Source: Ruania alba
GTDB taxonomy: Bacteria; Actinomycetota; Actinomycetes; Actinomycetales; Beutenbergiaceae
Assembly (NCBI RefSeq): GCF_900105765.1
Contig: NZ_FNTX01000002.1
Coordinates: forward strand, 1,674,001-1,738,000
Direction: 5' to 3'
DNA length: 64,000 nt
Position 1 is the first letter of the stretch. Each line of letters opens with the position of its first letter. Position numbers and translations under genes: made by a program. Positions 1 to 9,031 of this stretch are shown here, one piece after another. The notes under the pieces are model-generated. The model had not been told where the DNA came from. It made no database searches and saw nothing but the letters and a program-made list of their open reading frames with translations.

Positions 1-534
1 CTGGAGGGGGCGGCCCGGCCGAGCCACTTCGACGGGATGCTCACCGTGGTGAGCAAGCTCCTGCACCTCACCCGCGCCGACGTGTCGGTCTTCGGGCAGA
101 AGGACGCCCAGCAGCTGGCGCTGGTGCGCCGCCTGGTGGCCGATCAGAACATCGGCGTGCGGATCGAAGGCGTCCCGATCGTGCGCGAGCCGGACGGGCT
201 GGCGATGTCGAGCCGTAACGTCTACCTCGACGAGCGGGAACGGGCCGCGGCTCTCGTGCTGTCCCGGGCGATCCGGGCGGGGGCGAGCGAGGCTGCCGAC
301 GGCGGTAGCGTGGGCGACGTGCTGGCCGCCGCGCACCAGGAGCTGGATGGTCGCCACGCGTGCGTTCAGCCCGCCTATCTGGAGGTCGTGGACGAACGCA
401 CGATGGAACCTCTGGCGCCGGACAGCATGGATCGGCAGACCCCCGCGGTGCTGGTGGTCGCGGCCAGAGTGGGGAATACCCGGCTGCTCGACAACGCTGT
501 GCTCGTGTGGCCACCGCAGGGAGAAGCATCATGA
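1..534 (+). CDS. panC: Pantothenate synthetase, 3' part (5' end outside window)
   Basis: Condenses D-pantoate with beta-alanine, using ATP, to make pantothenate, the last step of vitamin B5 synthesis in the cytosol. The reading frame is open from base 1, so the 5' end lies outside; 177 residues remain of a protein usually near 280-310. Visible family motifs are [12 protein letters not shown] near the left edge, [16 protein letters not shown] and the KMSKS-like MSSRNVYL loop that closes over ATP. Its stop overlaps the panD start as ATGA at 531-534, so the two genes are translationally coupled and make the two enzymes that meet in one pathway. Identity is secure; only the N-terminus is missing. 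Confidence 0.95.
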   Translation: MEGAARPSHFDGMLTVVSKLLHLTRADVSVFGQKDAQQLALVRRLVADQNIGVRIEGVPIVREPDGLAMSSRNVYLDERERAAALVLSRAIRAGASEAADGGSVGDVLAAAHQELDGRHACVQPAYLEVVDERTMEPLAPDSMDRQTPAVLVVAARVGNTRLLDNAVLVWPPQGEAS

Positions 535-962
535 CCGGACTACTGCGACCGATGATGGTGGGCAAGATCCACCGCGCGACCGTGACGCAGGCCGATCTGA
601 ACTACGTCGGCTCGATCACGATCGACGCCGACCTACTCGATGCTGCCGACCTGCCCGAGGGGCAGCAGGTGGACGTGGTGGACATCACCAATGGTGCGCG
701 CCTGACCACCTACGTGATCGCGGGGGAGCGGGGCGCCGGGCAGATCTGCATCAACGGAGCCGCCGCACACCTGGTGCACCCGGGCGACCTGGTGATCATC
801 ATCGCCTACGGATTGCTCCCTGACGCCGAAGCACGCACCTACGAGCCGCAGGTGGTGCACGTGGACGCGCAGAACAGGATCGCTGCGCTCGGGCACGACC
901 CCGGCGAGGTCGGACCAGGGAGCGGTCTGGCGTCGGCGGCAGTGCCCTGGCACTCCACGTGA
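531..962 (+). CDS. panD: Aspartate 1-decarboxylase
   Basis: Makes beta-alanine from L-aspartate, the substrate PanC needs. It is a pyruvoyl enzyme made as a proenzyme that cuts itself between Gly and Ser. The expected Tyr-Val-Gly-Ser site is at about residues 25-28, so Ser28 should become the pyruvoyl group; the conserved NGAR segment is also present, followed by a family-typical GDLVIIIAY strand. The protein has 143 residues. The ATG at 531 overlaps the panC stop. The next gene, lysS, follows after 46 bases; there is no coaX in between, unlike the mycobacterial order. The C-terminal 20 residues, rich in Gly and Ala, are probably disordered. Confidence 0.95.
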   Translation: MTGLLRPMMVGKIHRATVTQADLNYVGSITIDADLLDAADLPEGQQVDVVDITNGARLTTYVIAGERGAGQICINGAAAHLVHPGDLVIIIAYGLLPDAEARTYEPQVVHVDAQNRIAALGHDPGEVGPGSGLASAAVPWHST

Positions 963-1008
963 GTCACCTCACCATCGCCGGTGGTCGGGTGATCGTTACG
1001 ATGAACCG

Positions 1009-2532
1009 GTGAACACCGAGAACTCCCACCAGCCCTCCGCCACGCCGGACGTCGACGTCCCCGAGCAGGTCCGGGTGCGGCTGGAGAAGCGGGCGCGCAT
1101 CCTGGCCGAGGGCGGGCAGGCGTACCCGGTCGAGGTGCCGGTGACGCACACCGTGGCCCAGATCCGCCAGGCCTACGACGGAACACTCGAGGCAGGTGAA
1201 GAGACGCAGGACGTCGTGGGTGTGGCTGGCCGCGTGGTCTACCAGCGCAACACAGGCAAGCTCTGCTTCGCCACGTTGCAGGATGGTGAGGGTCGCACCT
1301 TGCAGGTGATGCTCTCCCAGCGCGAGGTGGGCCCGGACTCGCTCGCCGCCTTCAAGGCCGACGTCGACCTCGGCGACCACCTGTTCGCCCATGGCCGGGT
1401 GATCGTCTCCCGAACCGGAGAACTGTCCGTCTTCGCCGACTCCTGGCAGTTGGCTGCGAAGGCCATCCGACCATTGCCGGTGCTGCACAAGGAGAGTTCG
1501 GAGGAGAACCGCGTCCGTCGTCGGCACGTGGACCTCATCGCTCGGCCAGGCGCGCGACAGATGGTGCGTACTCGTGCCGCCGTCATGCGATCCCTCCGGG
1601 AGTCCTTCTACCGGCGGGACTTCCTCGAGATCGAGACCCCGATGTTGCAGACGATGCACGGTGGCGCTGCAGCGCGCCCGTTCGTGACGCACATGAATGC
1701 GTTCGACATCGATCTCTATCTCCGGATTGCGCCGGAGCTGTTCCTCAAGCGTGCCGTGGTCGGCGGCGTCGAGCGGGTATTCGAGATCAATCGCAACTTC
1801 CGGAACGAGGGCGCAGATTCTTCGCACTCTCCGGAGTTCGCGATGCTCGAGGCGTACGAGGCCTACGGTGATTACAACACGATGGCTGCACTGACTCGGG
1901 ACCTGGTCGTCACCGCCGCGGAAGAGGCTCTCGGGACGACGGTGATCACCCTTCCCGACGGCACTGAGTACGATCTCGGGGCGCCGTGGACCGATATCCA
2001 GCTCTACCCGTCACTTTCTGCCGCGTGCGGCGAAGAGATCACTCCCGAGACACCATTGCCCACGCTGCTCGCCCTGGCTGAGCGGGTGGAGATCTCCGTC
2101 GACCCGAAGACCGTCACGCACGGCAAGGTCGTTGAAGAGTTGTGGGAGCATTTCGTCGGAGATGATCTGTACGCTCCCACATTCGTGCGCGACTTCCCGA
2201 TGGATACCTCACCACTGACCCGCTCGCACCGGAAGGAGCCCGGTGTGGTGGAGAAGTGGGACCTGTACGTGCGGGGATTTGAGCTGGCGACCGCATACTC
2301 GGAGTTGGTGGACCCGGTCGAGCAGCGGGAACGCTTCGAAGAGCAGGCCCGCCTCGCGGCGCGCGGGGATGATGAGGCCATGCAACTGGACGAGGAGTTC
2401 CTCCAGGCCATGGAGCACGGGATGCCGCCCCTGGGGGGTATGGGCATGGGAATCGATCGGCTCCTGATGGCGATCACCGGTCAGGGAATCCGGGAGACCA
2501 TCACGTTCCCGTTGGTGAAGCCCCGCTCATGA
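1009..2532 (+). CDS. lysS: Lysyl-tRNA synthetase, class II
   Basis: Charges tRNA-Lys with lysine in the cytosol. The 507-residue protein has an N-terminal OB-fold anticodon-binding domain (about 1-175) and a class II catalytic core: HGGAAARPF near residue 217, motif 2 with FRNEG near 264, and motif 3 [11 protein letters not shown] near 475-487. Length and order match bacterial LysS. The start is a GTG at 1009, the only suitable start just before conserved sequence; no strong Shine-Dalgarno is visible. The stop overlaps the next small gene as ATGA, and lsr2 follows, as lysS-lsr2 does in mycobacteria. Confidence 0.95.
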   Translation: MNTENSHQPSATPDVDVPEQVRVRLEKRARILAEGGQAYPVEVPVTHTVAQIRQAYDGTLEAGEETQDVVGVAGRVVYQRNTGKLCFATLQDGEGRTLQVMLSQREVGPDSLAAFKADVDLGDHLFAHGRVIVSRTGELSVFADSWQLAAKAIRPLPVLHKESSEENRVRRRHVDLIARPGARQMVRTRAAVMRSLRESFYRRDFLEIETPMLQTMHGGAAARPFVTHMNAFDIDLYLRIAPELFLKRAVVGGVERVFEINRNFRNEGADSSHSPEFAMLEAYEAYGDYNTMAALTRDLVVTAAEEALGTTVITLPDGTEYDLGAPWTDIQLYPSLSAACGEEITPETPLPTLLALAERVEISVDPKTVTHGKVVEELWEHFVGDDLYAPTFVRDFPMDTSPLTRSHRKEPGVVEKWDLYVRGFELATAYSELVDPVEQRERFEEQARLAARGDDEAMQLDEEFLQAMEHGMPPLGGMGMGIDRLLMAITGQGIRETITFPLVKPRS

Positions 2533-2696
2533 CGATCACCGCAGTCATCACCGCCATCGCACCACCGCTGGTGCTGGCCATCTTGTTCACCGTGGCCATT
2601 CGAGCGATCATCCATGCTGACCGTCGTGAACGGCAGGCGCAGGCCCGCGCAGAACAGAAGGCAGAAGGTTCTGGCGAGGATCGAGCTGAATCGTGA
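2529..2696 (+). CDS. Small single-pass membrane protein, unknown function
   Basis: A 55-residue frame that starts ATGA-overlapped with the lysS stop, so translation is probably coupled. Residues about 2-28 are strongly hydrophobic (start [13 protein letters not shown]) and would form one membrane helix; the remaining half is charged and rich in Arg, Gln, Ala and Glu, likely a short cytoplasmic helix. Mycobacteria also carry a small gene near lysS, but I cannot show that the two are related. No function is recognised. Evidence that it is real: overlap coupling, a clear helix-plus-charged-tail architecture and high GC third positions. Confidence 0.6.
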   Translation: MTITAVITAIAPPLVLAILFTVAIRAIIHADRRERQAQARAEQKAEGSGEDRAES

Positions 2697-2706
2697 CACA
2701 TTCTCT

Positions 2707-2754
2707 TTGACATCCATCCGCGGGCGTGTAAATGTGTCTTCTGCACCATTTACG
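2707..2754 (+). promoter_or_regulatory. Probable lsr2 promoter with inverted repeat
   Basis: A consensus -35 TTGACA lies at 2707-2712, and an AT-rich TGTAAAT stretch at 2727-2733 sits at about -10 distance. The -10 area is the left arm of an inverted repeat, GTAAATG at 2728-2734 and CATTTAC at 2748-2754, so a repressor could bind across the start site. It may let lsr2 be expressed apart from lysS. This is inferred from sequence alone. Confidence 0.45.
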
Positions 2755-2782
2755 TCCTGTGCATTGGAAAGGTTAGGCGATC

Positions 2783-3112
2783 ATGGCCCAGAAGGTCCGC
2801 GTTCTACTCATTGACGACATTGATGGTTCGGACGCCGAGGAGACGGTCACGTTCGGGCTCGACGGTGTGACCTATGAGATTGATCTGAACGACAAGAATG
2901 CAGCAAAGCTGCGCGACGATCTTGCGAAGTGGGTCGGAGCCGGTCGGCGTTCGGGTGGCCGTAAGACCACCGGTCGCAGGGTGGGCGGCTCGCGTTCGTC
3001 CGGTTCGGACGCGCAGAAGATTCGCGAATGGGCGAAGCAGAACGGGTACAAGGTCAGCGAGCGGGGCCGTGTCTCGGCCGAGATCCGTGAGGCCTACGCG
3101 AAGGCGCACTGA
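2783..3112 (+). CDS. lsr2: Nucleoid-associated silencer Lsr2
   Basis: H-NS-like protein that coats AT-rich DNA, bridges it and silences acquired genes. The 109 residues show the two expected domains: an N-terminal dimerisation part (AQKVRVLLIDDIDG, then TVTFGLDGVTYEIDL) to about residue 60, a basic Gly/Arg/Ser linker, and a C-terminal DNA-binding domain ending in IREWAKQNGYKVSERGRV. In Lsr2 an RGR hook enters the AT minor groove; here the matching Arg-Gly-Arg is in SERGRVS. It has its own likely promoter and lies after lysS. A short GACGCC/GGCGTC hairpin at 3135-3150 follows the gene. Confidence 0.97.
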   Translation: MAQKVRVLLIDDIDGSDAEETVTFGLDGVTYEIDLNDKNAAKLRDDLAKWVGAGRRSGGRKTTGRRVGGSRSSGSDAQKIREWAKQNGYKVSERGRVSAEIREAYAKAH

Positions 3113-3183
3113 CACCGACGTAGTCGATTCTCACGACGCCCCATGGCGTCAGTCGTGGCACTTCACCTCTAGGGTGGGGTGCC

Positions 3184-4194
3184 ATGACTGTGTCGAGAAC
3201 TTTCTGTATCGGGACCAAGGGAACGGGGCCGGGCCAGGGCATCTGGCGCTATCAGCACCGGCTCGGCTCGCCCTGGGGCGATCGGTCCCCGGATCTCCTG
3301 GTGGAGGCGCCGGCGTCCCACTTCCTGGCGTTCCACCCGTCCGCCGAGCGCCTCTACGCCGTTGCTGAGGGGACGGACGGGTCCGTCGCGTCCTTCGACG
3401 TGAACGCGGACTGCATGCTCCGCCCCACGGCCACGGTCGCCACCGGCGGAGCGGCACCCTGCCACCTGCTGGTGCACCCGTTCGGGCAGTGGCTCTACGC
3501 CGCCAACTACGGCAATGGGGTGCTGACTGCGATACCGCTCGACGAGGCCGGGGACGTCACCGAGGACGTACTCACCTATCACCACTCCGGATCGGGTCCG
3601 CACCCGAAACGGCAGCAGGGTTCACATGCGCATTTCACCGCCATCAGCCAGGACGGTGCGTGGCTGATCGTGACCGACCTGGGTACCGACCAGCTGCGGG
3701 CCTATCCGCTCGATCAGGGTCGTCCGATCGATGACCCCGTGCTGACCGCACTGCCGCCCGGGTGTGGACCGCGACACCTCGTCGTCTCGCCCGGATTCCT
3801 CTACGTTGCCGGTGAACTCAGTGGCGAGATCGTCACCTTGGCCTGGGACGAGCAGCAGGGCCAAGGGCAGGTCGTCGACCGGTGCGCCGCGTCCACACGC
3901 GAGGGCGATCACTTCCTCTCTCACATCGAGAGACACCATGACCACCTTGTGGTGGGTGTGCGCGGCTCGAACACGCTCTCCACTCTGAGGATCCGCAGCG
4001 ATGCAACGCCTGAGCTCGTCCAGGAAGTGGCCACTGCCGCCTGGCCGCGCCACCTTGCCGTGGCTGAGGGGGCGGTGATCGTGGCCGGTGAGGGCGCCGA
4101 TGTGCTCGCCGTCCACCCGCTCACCGAGGCAGGGGCGGGTGAGGTCAGTGCGGAGGTGGCTGTGCCGGGCCCGATGTGTGTGCTGCCACTGTGA
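3184..4194 (+). CDS. Lactonase-family beta-propeller protein
   Basis: The 336 residues match the YbhE/6-phosphogluconolactonase beta-propeller family: repeated blade segments such as FLAFHPSAERLYAV, LLVHPFGQWLYAANYGNG and GPRHLVVSPGFLYV. Family members with known activity hydrolyse 6-phosphogluconolactone in the pentose phosphate pathway, but others act on different lactones, so the substrate is open. His and Glu side chains of the propeller centre are present in outline (GPHPKRQQGSHAH). No signal peptide is seen, so it is cytosolic. It stands alone between lsr2 and gpmA; its ATG at 3184 follows a G-rich AGGGTGGGG sequence. Confidence 0.8.
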   Translation: MTVSRTFCIGTKGTGPGQGIWRYQHRLGSPWGDRSPDLLVEAPASHFLAFHPSAERLYAVAEGTDGSVASFDVNADCMLRPTATVATGGAAPCHLLVHPFGQWLYAANYGNGVLTAIPLDEAGDVTEDVLTYHHSGSGPHPKRQQGSHAHFTAISQDGAWLIVTDLGTDQLRAYPLDQGRPIDDPVLTALPPGCGPRHLVVSPGFLYVAGELSGEIVTLAWDEQQGQGQVVDRCAASTREGDHFLSHIERHHDHLVVGVRGSNTLSTLRIRSDATPELVQEVATAAWPRHLAVAEGAVIVAGEGADVLAVHPLTEAGAGEVSAEVAVPGPMCVLPL

Positions 4195-4255
4195 CCGGAT
4201 GAGATGACCTGCCGCGGGGTTCGGCAGCAGCTCGTCGGTGCGGCAGACTGGAACC

Positions 4256-4993
4256 ATGACCTACACGCTCGTACTGCTCCGCCACGGCGAGAGCGAATGG
4301 AATGCCAAGAACCTGTTCACCGGCTGGGTCGACGTGCCTCTCTCCGAGACCGGTACGGAGGAGGCCCGCCGCGGCGGACACCTGCTCACCGACGCCGGTG
4401 TCCTGCCGGACGTGCTGCACACGTCCCTGCTGCGCCGTGCGATCACGACGGCGAACCTCGCCCTGGATGCTGCGGACCGGCACTGGATCCCCGTCAAGCG
4501 TTCCTGGCGCCTGAACGAACGTCACTACGGCGCACTGCAGGGCAAGGACAAGAAGCAGATACGCGACGAGTTCGGGGAGGAGCAGTTCATGACCTGGCGG
4601 CGCTCCTACGACGTGCCGCCGCCGGAGATCGAGGCCGGTTCGGAGTACTCCCAGGACGCCGACCCGCGATACACCGGTGAGCCGACCCCGGCCACCGAGT
4701 GCCTCAAGGATGTGCTCGAGCGTGCCCTGCCCTACTGGGAGGCCGAGGTGGTACCGGACCTCAAGGAGGGCAAGGTGGTGCTGGTCGCCGCGCACGGGAA
4801 CTCGCTGCGCGCCATCATCAAGCACCTGGACGGCATCGATGACGAGACCATCGCTGGGTTGAACGTGCCCACCGGGATCCCGCTGCTGTACGAGCTCGAC
4901 GAGAACCTGACGCCGCTCACCAAGGGTGGGCGCTACCTCGACCCGCAGGCGGCCGAGGATGCCATCGCCGCAGTAGCCAACCAGGGTCGCTGA
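4256..4993 (+). CDS. gpmA: 2,3-bisphosphoglycerate-dependent phosphoglycerate mutase
   Basis: Interconverts 3- and 2-phosphoglycerate in glycolysis. The 245-residue protein starts [16 protein letters not shown], where the His of RHGE is the residue that carries phosphate; [31 protein letters not shown] and [16 protein letters not shown] (second catalytic His) follow, the full set for the cofactor-dependent type. I chose the ATG at 4256 because family members start only a few residues before the RHGE strand; the ATG-less extension to 4238 adds nothing conserved. In mycobacteria gpm1 also sits next to senX3-regX3. A strong terminator follows. Confidence 0.95.
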   Translation: MTYTLVLLRHGESEWNAKNLFTGWVDVPLSETGTEEARRGGHLLTDAGVLPDVLHTSLLRRAITTANLALDAADRHWIPVKRSWRLNERHYGALQGKDKKQIRDEFGEEQFMTWRRSYDVPPPEIEAGSEYSQDADPRYTGEPTPATECLKDVLERALPYWEAEVVPDLKEGKVVLVAAHGNSLRAIIKHLDGIDDETIAGLNVPTGIPLLYELDENLTPLTKGGRYLDPQAAEDAIAAVANQGR

Positions 4994-5008
4994 CCCACCA
5001 CCACTGAC

Positions 5009-5044
5009 AAGGGGCGCCGAACTCGAACGAGTTCGGCGCCCCTT
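5009..5044. terminator. Bidirectional hairpin terminator between gpmA and phoU
   Basis: A perfect 16-bp stem (5009-5024 with 5029-5044) closes a GAAC loop. The arms begin with AA and end with TT, so it could act on both strands for the convergent gpmA and phoU genes. Confidence 0.85.
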
Positions 5045-5079
5045 GTGTGCCTGCGTCAGGCCCTGTCGCGTTGCGGGGA

Positions 5080-5736
5080 TCAGTCCGAGGTGGTGACGTC
5101 CAGGTCGCCGGTGACGAGGTAGGAGATGCGCTGGGCCACGGAGACCGCGTGATCGCCGAACCGCTCGTAGAAGCGCGCGAGCAGCGTCACGTCCACCGTC
5201 TGCGGCACCGAGCCGGTCCAGTTGTCGGCGAGCGTGGTGGTGAAGGTGCGCTGGTGCAAGGTGTCCAGCACATCGTCCTCCCGCTCGATCGCCGCGGCGA
5301 GCTCCAGGTCGTGGTTCTCCAGGAGCGCGACCACGTTCGCAGCGACACCGTTGGCCGCGGTGGCCAGCTCGGCGAACAGCTCGCGGGCCTGGTCGGGCAG
5401 CGCGTGCTCGGGATACCGCATCCGGGTCACCTGTGCGATGTGCCGCGCCAGGTCGCCCATCCGCTCGATCGAGGCGCTCATTCGTAGTCCGGAGACGATG
5501 ACGCGCAGGTCGGTGGCGACCGGTTGCTGCCGGGCGAGCAGGGTCACGCACCGTTCGTCGAGCTCACGCTCGATCGTGTCGATCGCATCGTCGGCCGCGA
5601 TGACCTGCTCGGCCAGCTGCAGGTCTGCCGTCTCCAGAGCCGTCGAGGCGTCTCGCACCGCTGCCTGGACCTGACGGGCCATCTGCAGCAGGCCTTCACC
5701 TACCTGGCCCAGCTCCTGCTCGAAGATCGCTCGCAC
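5080..5736 (-). CDS. phoU: Phosphate signalling regulator PhoU
   Basis: PhoU links the Pst phosphate importer to the SenX3-type sensor kinase and keeps the Pho response off when phosphate is plentiful. The protein is made of two similar three-helix bundles, each with the metal-binding pattern E(R)xGD: IERMGDLARHI in the first half and YERFGDHAVSVAQRI in the second. I take the GTG at 5736 as start (218 residues) because an AGAGGA ribosome site lies about 9 bases before it and family members begin with RAIFEQEL; an ATG at 5754 would add six residues. It lies divergent from senX3-regX3, its likely partners. No pst genes are in view. Confidence 0.93.
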   Translation of the reverse strand: MRAIFEQELGQVGEGLLQMARQVQAAVRDASTALETADLQLAEQVIAADDAIDTIERELDERCVTLLARQQPVATDLRVIVSGLRMSASIERMGDLARHIAQVTRMRYPEHALPDQARELFAELATAANGVAANVVALLENHDLELAAAIEREDDVLDTLHQRTFTTTLADNWTGSVPQTVDVTLLARFYERFGDHAVSVAQRISYLVTGDLDVTTSD

Positions 5737-5913
5737 CCTCGTCCGTCCTCTCATCCGTGCGCCCGGGTGGGCGCGTGCAGCCTACAGCCCACCGCACGCG
5801 GACTCCCAGAGTCTCACGTTCGAGTGAATACCTGGTGCCCGCCAGGTGAACATCGCCGCGCGCAAGACCCCGAAGTTCAGCCGGGCTCCGGCTCGCCGTC
5901 TAGTCTGGCGGCT

Positions 5914-7113
5914 GTGGACCAGGCGTGGCTGATCGTGGGCGTCGGCGTCCTCGGCCTGTTTGTCGGGACGAGCGCCGCGTTGGCGTTTCGCGTGTCCGAA
6001 CGCAGTCAGCGGGGCGTCCCTCCTGCTGAACCGGAGAGGAACGGTGTGGACGACGACGTCGCTGCGCTGCTGGCGGCGTTGCGGTCCATCTCGGTGTTGC
6101 TCGGGCCATCGGGGGAGATCCTGCGGGCTGCGCCGGCCGCCTACAGTGATGGCCTCGTGCGTAACGGCGTCATCGCGCATGCGCCCCTGGAGGAGCTGAT
6201 CGAGCAGGTGCGTGCCTCGGGGCGGGGCCGGGACAGGCAGATGATCATCCCCCGTTCCCAGGTGCCCGGATCGGACCGCCTCGCTTTCGATGTGCGGGTG
6301 GCCCCGCTCACCGGAGGTCGAGTGCTCGTGCTTGCCGAGGATCGGACGGCGGAACGTCGGGTGGAGGAGGTGCGTCGCGATTTCGTGGCGAACGTCTCCC
6401 ACGAGCTGAAGACGCCAGTGGGTGCCATCGCCCTGCTCGCCGAGACCGCCGCGGACGCTGCCGATGATCCCGATGCCGTCCGCCACTTCTCGGCGGGCAT
6501 GCAGCGGGAGAGCATCCGCCTCTCCGCCTTGGTGCAGGAGATCATCGAGCTGTCCCGGCTGCAGGCACCGGAGCGTGAGGTCGATTTCGTCGAGGTAGCC
6601 CTCGACGGTGTGGTCGCCGAGGCCGTGGACCGGGTTCGGGTCGAGGCCGAGGCTCGCGACGTCACCGTCGTGGTCGGCGGAGAGAAAGAGCTCCGGGTGC
6701 TGGGAGACCACGCCTTGCTCGTCACCGCCCTGCGCAACCTGCTGGACAACGCGCTGCGTTACTCACCCACGGGAACCCGGGTGAGTGTGGGCGTGCGTGA
6801 GATGGAGGGGATTGCCGAGATCGCCGTGGTGGACCAGGGCGTGGGCCTCTCCTCGGAAGACGCATCGCGCGTCTTCGAACGGTTCTACCGCGTTGACCCA
6901 GCGCGCTCTCGGGAGACCGGGGGCACCGGCCTCGGGCTCTCGATCGTCAAGCATGTCGCCGCCAACCACGGTGGTGAGGTCCGGGTGTGGTCCACCCCGG
7001 GCCGAGGTTCCACGTTCACCTTGCGGATCCCCGCGGCAGAGAATGCCCAGGATTCCACCAGCAGCCCCATCGATCGTGCGCCCGCTCCGGGTGCGGAAGG
7101 AGAGACACCGTGA
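5914..7113 (+). CDS. senX3: Sensor histidine kinase SenX3-like
   Basis: Membrane sensor of the phosphate-responsive two-component pair. The 399 residues have one N-terminal membrane helix (about 4-27), a PAS-like region, then the transmitter: H box NVSHELKTPVGA with phospho-acceptor His163, N box RNLLDNALRYSP, G1 VVDQGVGLS, F box FERFYRVD and G2 GGTGLGLSIVKH. The start is the GTG at 5914, just before the helix. Its stop overlaps the regX3 start as GTGA (7110-7113), so both are made together. A divergent phoU upstream supports the phosphate role. The C-terminal tail after the kinase domain is Pro/Ala-rich. Confidence 0.93.
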   Translation: MDQAWLIVGVGVLGLFVGTSAALAFRVSERSQRGVPPAEPERNGVDDDVAALLAALRSISVLLGPSGEILRAAPAAYSDGLVRNGVIAHAPLEELIEQVRASGRGRDRQMIIPRSQVPGSDRLAFDVRVAPLTGGRVLVLAEDRTAERRVEEVRRDFVANVSHELKTPVGAIALLAETAADAADDPDAVRHFSAGMQRESIRLSALVQEIIELSRLQAPEREVDFVEVALDGVVAEAVDRVRVEAEARDVTVVVGGEKELRVLGDHALLVTALRNLLDNALRYSPTGTRVSVGVREMEGIAEIAVVDQGVGLSSEDASRVFERFYRVDPARSRETGGTGLGLSIVKHVAANHGGEVRVWSTPGRGSTFTLRIPAAENAQDSTSSPIDRAPAPGAEGETP

Positions 7114-7802
7114 CCCGCATCCTGCTCGTCGAGGACGAGGACTCCTATCGTGAACCGCTCACCTATCAGCTCACCAGGGAAGGCTTCGAGGTGACGGCCG
7201 TGGCCAACGGCACGGACGCGCTGGTGGAGTTCGATCGCACGAGCATCGACCTCGTGCTGCTCGATCTCATGCTTCCGGGGTTCTCGGGCGTGGAGGTGTG
7301 CCGCGAGCTGCGTCAGCGCAGCAGCGTGCCGGTGATCATGCTCACCGCGAAGGACGGCGAGATCGACAAGGTGGTCGGGCTGGAGATCGGTGCGGACGAC
7401 TACGTGACCAAGCCGTACTCGTTCCGTGAGCTGCTCGCACGGATCCGCGCCGTGCTCCGCCGCGGCGGTGACGGCGGCAGTGAGGTGGACGAGCCCGCCG
7501 TGCTCAGCGTGGGGCGAATCCGGATGGACACCGACCGGCACGTGGTGACCGTGGACGGGGACGAAGTGGCGCTCCCGCTGCGCGAGTTCGAGCTGCTGGA
7601 GCTGTTCCTGCGGAACCCGGACCGGGTGCTCACCCGCGGGCAGCTCATCGATCGCGTCTGGGGTGCCGACTATGTCGGCGACACCAAGACACTGGACGTC
7701 CACGTGAAGCGGATCCGGGCCAAGGTGGAGAAAGATCCGGTACAGCCACAGGTGCTGGTCACCGTGCGCGGGCTCGGCTACAAGCTCGTCACCGAGGGGT
7801 GA
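7110..7802 (+). CDS. regX3: Response regulator RegX3-like (OmpR/PhoB type)
   Basis: Cytosolic DNA-binding regulator phosphorylated by SenX3. The 230 residues carry a receiver domain (acidic pocket Glu8-Asp9, phospho-acceptor Asp52 in LLDLMLPG, Lys in YVTKPYSFREL) and an OmpR-type winged helix ending with VTVRGLGYKLV. The start GTG at 7110 overlaps the senX3 stop. It likely activates phosphate uptake genes elsewhere in the genome. A stem-loop follows the stop. No repeat separates senX3 and regX3, unlike the intergenic repeat known from tuberculosis strains. Confidence 0.95.
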   Translation: MTRILLVEDEDSYREPLTYQLTREGFEVTAVANGTDALVEFDRTSIDLVLLDLMLPGFSGVEVCRELRQRSSVPVIMLTAKDGEIDKVVGLEIGADDYVTKPYSFRELLARIRAVLRRGGDGGSEVDEPAVLSVGRIRMDTDRHVVTVDGDEVALPLREFELLELFLRNPDRVLTRGQLIDRVWGADYVGDTKTLDVHVKRIRAKVEKDPVQPQVLVTVRGLGYKLVTEG

Positions 7803-7806
7803 CGGC

Positions 7807-7838
7807 GCGGGCTGAGCGCGGGCCAGTGCTCAGCCCGC
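7807..7838. terminator. Hairpin terminator after regX3
   Basis: An 11-bp perfect stem, GCGGGCTGAGC at 7807-7817 paired with 7828-7838, with a 10-base loop. It lies between the convergent regX3 and lipoprotein genes and may serve both. Confidence 0.7.
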
Positions 7839-7850
7839 ACTGAGCGCCCC

Positions 7851-8363
7851 TCAGGCAGTCTCGTCCGCGCTGTTCTCAGCCGGCAGGTACTCGTCGTAGG
7901 GCGGGATGTCGCCGTTCAGTACCGGGACGTCGAGCGTCAGCGACCCGGCCTCCGGCGCAGAGACCTGCACGGCCAGCACGGCTCCCGGAGGAACCGGAAC
8001 CGTGGGCAGCGTGACATCCTCATGCTCGGGGCTGAGCAGGAGCGTGGTGCCGGCCTCCACCGAGAGCGGGACCCCGCCGCTGACCCCGTCCACCGTGAGG
8101 GTCACCTCAGTGTCCTCGGAACCGCGGTTGACCACCGCGCCGAGCAGAGTGCCCGCGGCGCCTTCGGAACTGCTGAGCACCATGATGTTCTCCACCCGGA
8201 TCGACTCGCCCAGGTCGCCGCGCACACCGTCACTGGCGGCGTAGGTCTGCATCGTGGTGATCGGGCTGCACGCGCCGAGGCCCAGGGCGGTGGTGGCGGC
8301 CACGGCCAGGACAGCTGCGAGACGACGGGGGCTGCGAGCCACGAGGTTCTCCTTGAAGGTCAT
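7851..8363 (-). CDS. LpqE-like lipoprotein
   Basis: A 170-residue secreted lipoprotein. The N-terminus has basic residues, a hydrophobic stretch and a lipobox ending Leu-Gly-Ala-Cys with the lipidated Cys at about residue 32. The mature part is a beta-rich domain of about 130 residues; it resembles small copper-chaperone-like or Ig-like folds, but I see no clear metal ligands. It is divergent from carD. In mycobacteria lpqE occupies the same place beside carD-ispD-ispF, so orthology is likely from position and size. The ATG at 8363 is the last start before the signal peptide; longer frames upstream are not signal-like. Confidence 0.7.
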   Translation of the reverse strand: MTFKENLVARSPRRLAAVLAVAATTALGLGACSPITTMQTYAASDGVRGDLGESIRVENIMVLSSSEGAAGTLLGAVVNRGSEDTEVTLTVDGVSGGVPLSVEAGTTLLLSPEHEDVTLPTVPVPPGAVLAVQVSAPEAGSLTLDVPVLNGDIPPYDEYLPAENSADETA

Positions 8364-8548
8364 GCGTGTGGACGATCCCACCTTAATGCCTGCGGCTCCG
8401 TGAGGTTGTCCGCGCCTGCCATTCACACCTTCTCCATATCGCTCGACCTGGGCCCGGGCGCCCTCCCCGCCCAAACGGCACATTGAGGCGGCAAATCGCC
8501 CGTGTGTGCGTGGTAAACTTGACTCTTGCGAAAGGGGAGTGCCACCAC

Positions 8549-9031
8549 ATGACCTTCACAGTCGGCGAGACAGTCGTCTACCCGCACCACGGAGCGGCTC
8601 TCATCGAAGAGATCTCCAAGCGAATCATCCGGGGGGAGGAGAAGCTCTACCTGCGGCTCAAGGTTGCCCAGGGCGACCTGACGATCGAGGTCCCTGCGGA
8701 GAACGTCGATCTCGTCGGCGTCCGTGACGTCGTCGGCAAGGAAGGCCTGGAGAAGGTGTTCGAGGTGCTGCGCGCCCCCTACACCGAGGAACCGACCAAC
8801 TGGTCCCGCCGCTACAAGGCGAACGTCGAGAAGATCGCGTCCGGTGACGTCATCAAGGTGGCCGAGGTCGTCCGCGACCTCTCCCGCCGTGATGCTGACC
8901 GGGGCCTGTCCGCCGGTGAGAAGCGGATGCTCGCTCGTGCTCGTCAGATCCTCGTCTCCGAGCTCGCTCTTGCCGAGCACACGGAGGAGGAGAAGGCCGA
9001 GGCCATGCTCGACGAGGTCCTCGCCTCCTGA
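8549..9031 (+). CDS. carD: RNA polymerase-binding transcription factor CarD
   Basis: Binds the RNA polymerase beta subunit and the upstream edge of the transcription bubble to stabilise open complexes, mainly at rRNA and housekeeping promoters. The 160 residues have the Tudor-like RNAP-interaction domain ([20 protein letters not shown] to about 70) and a C-terminal helical DNA-contact domain with [17 protein letters not shown] and [20 protein letters not shown]. The ATG at 8549 follows an AAAGGGGAG ribosome site. The stop overlaps a probable CTG start of ispD. The order carD-ispD-ispF is conserved in actinobacteria. Confidence 0.96.
   Translation: MTFTVGETVVYPHHGAALIEEISKRIIRGEEKLYLRLKVAQGDLTIEVPAENVDLVGVRDVVGKEGLEKVFEVLRAPYTEEPTNWSRRYKANVEKIASGDVIKVAEVVRDLSRRDADRGLSAGEKRMLARARQILVSELALAEHTEEEKAEAMLDEVLAS

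Noticed and set aside
4145-5551. 468-codon minus-strand frame antisense to gpmA and across phoU
   Set aside because: No family motifs; PhoU and GpmA explain the region.
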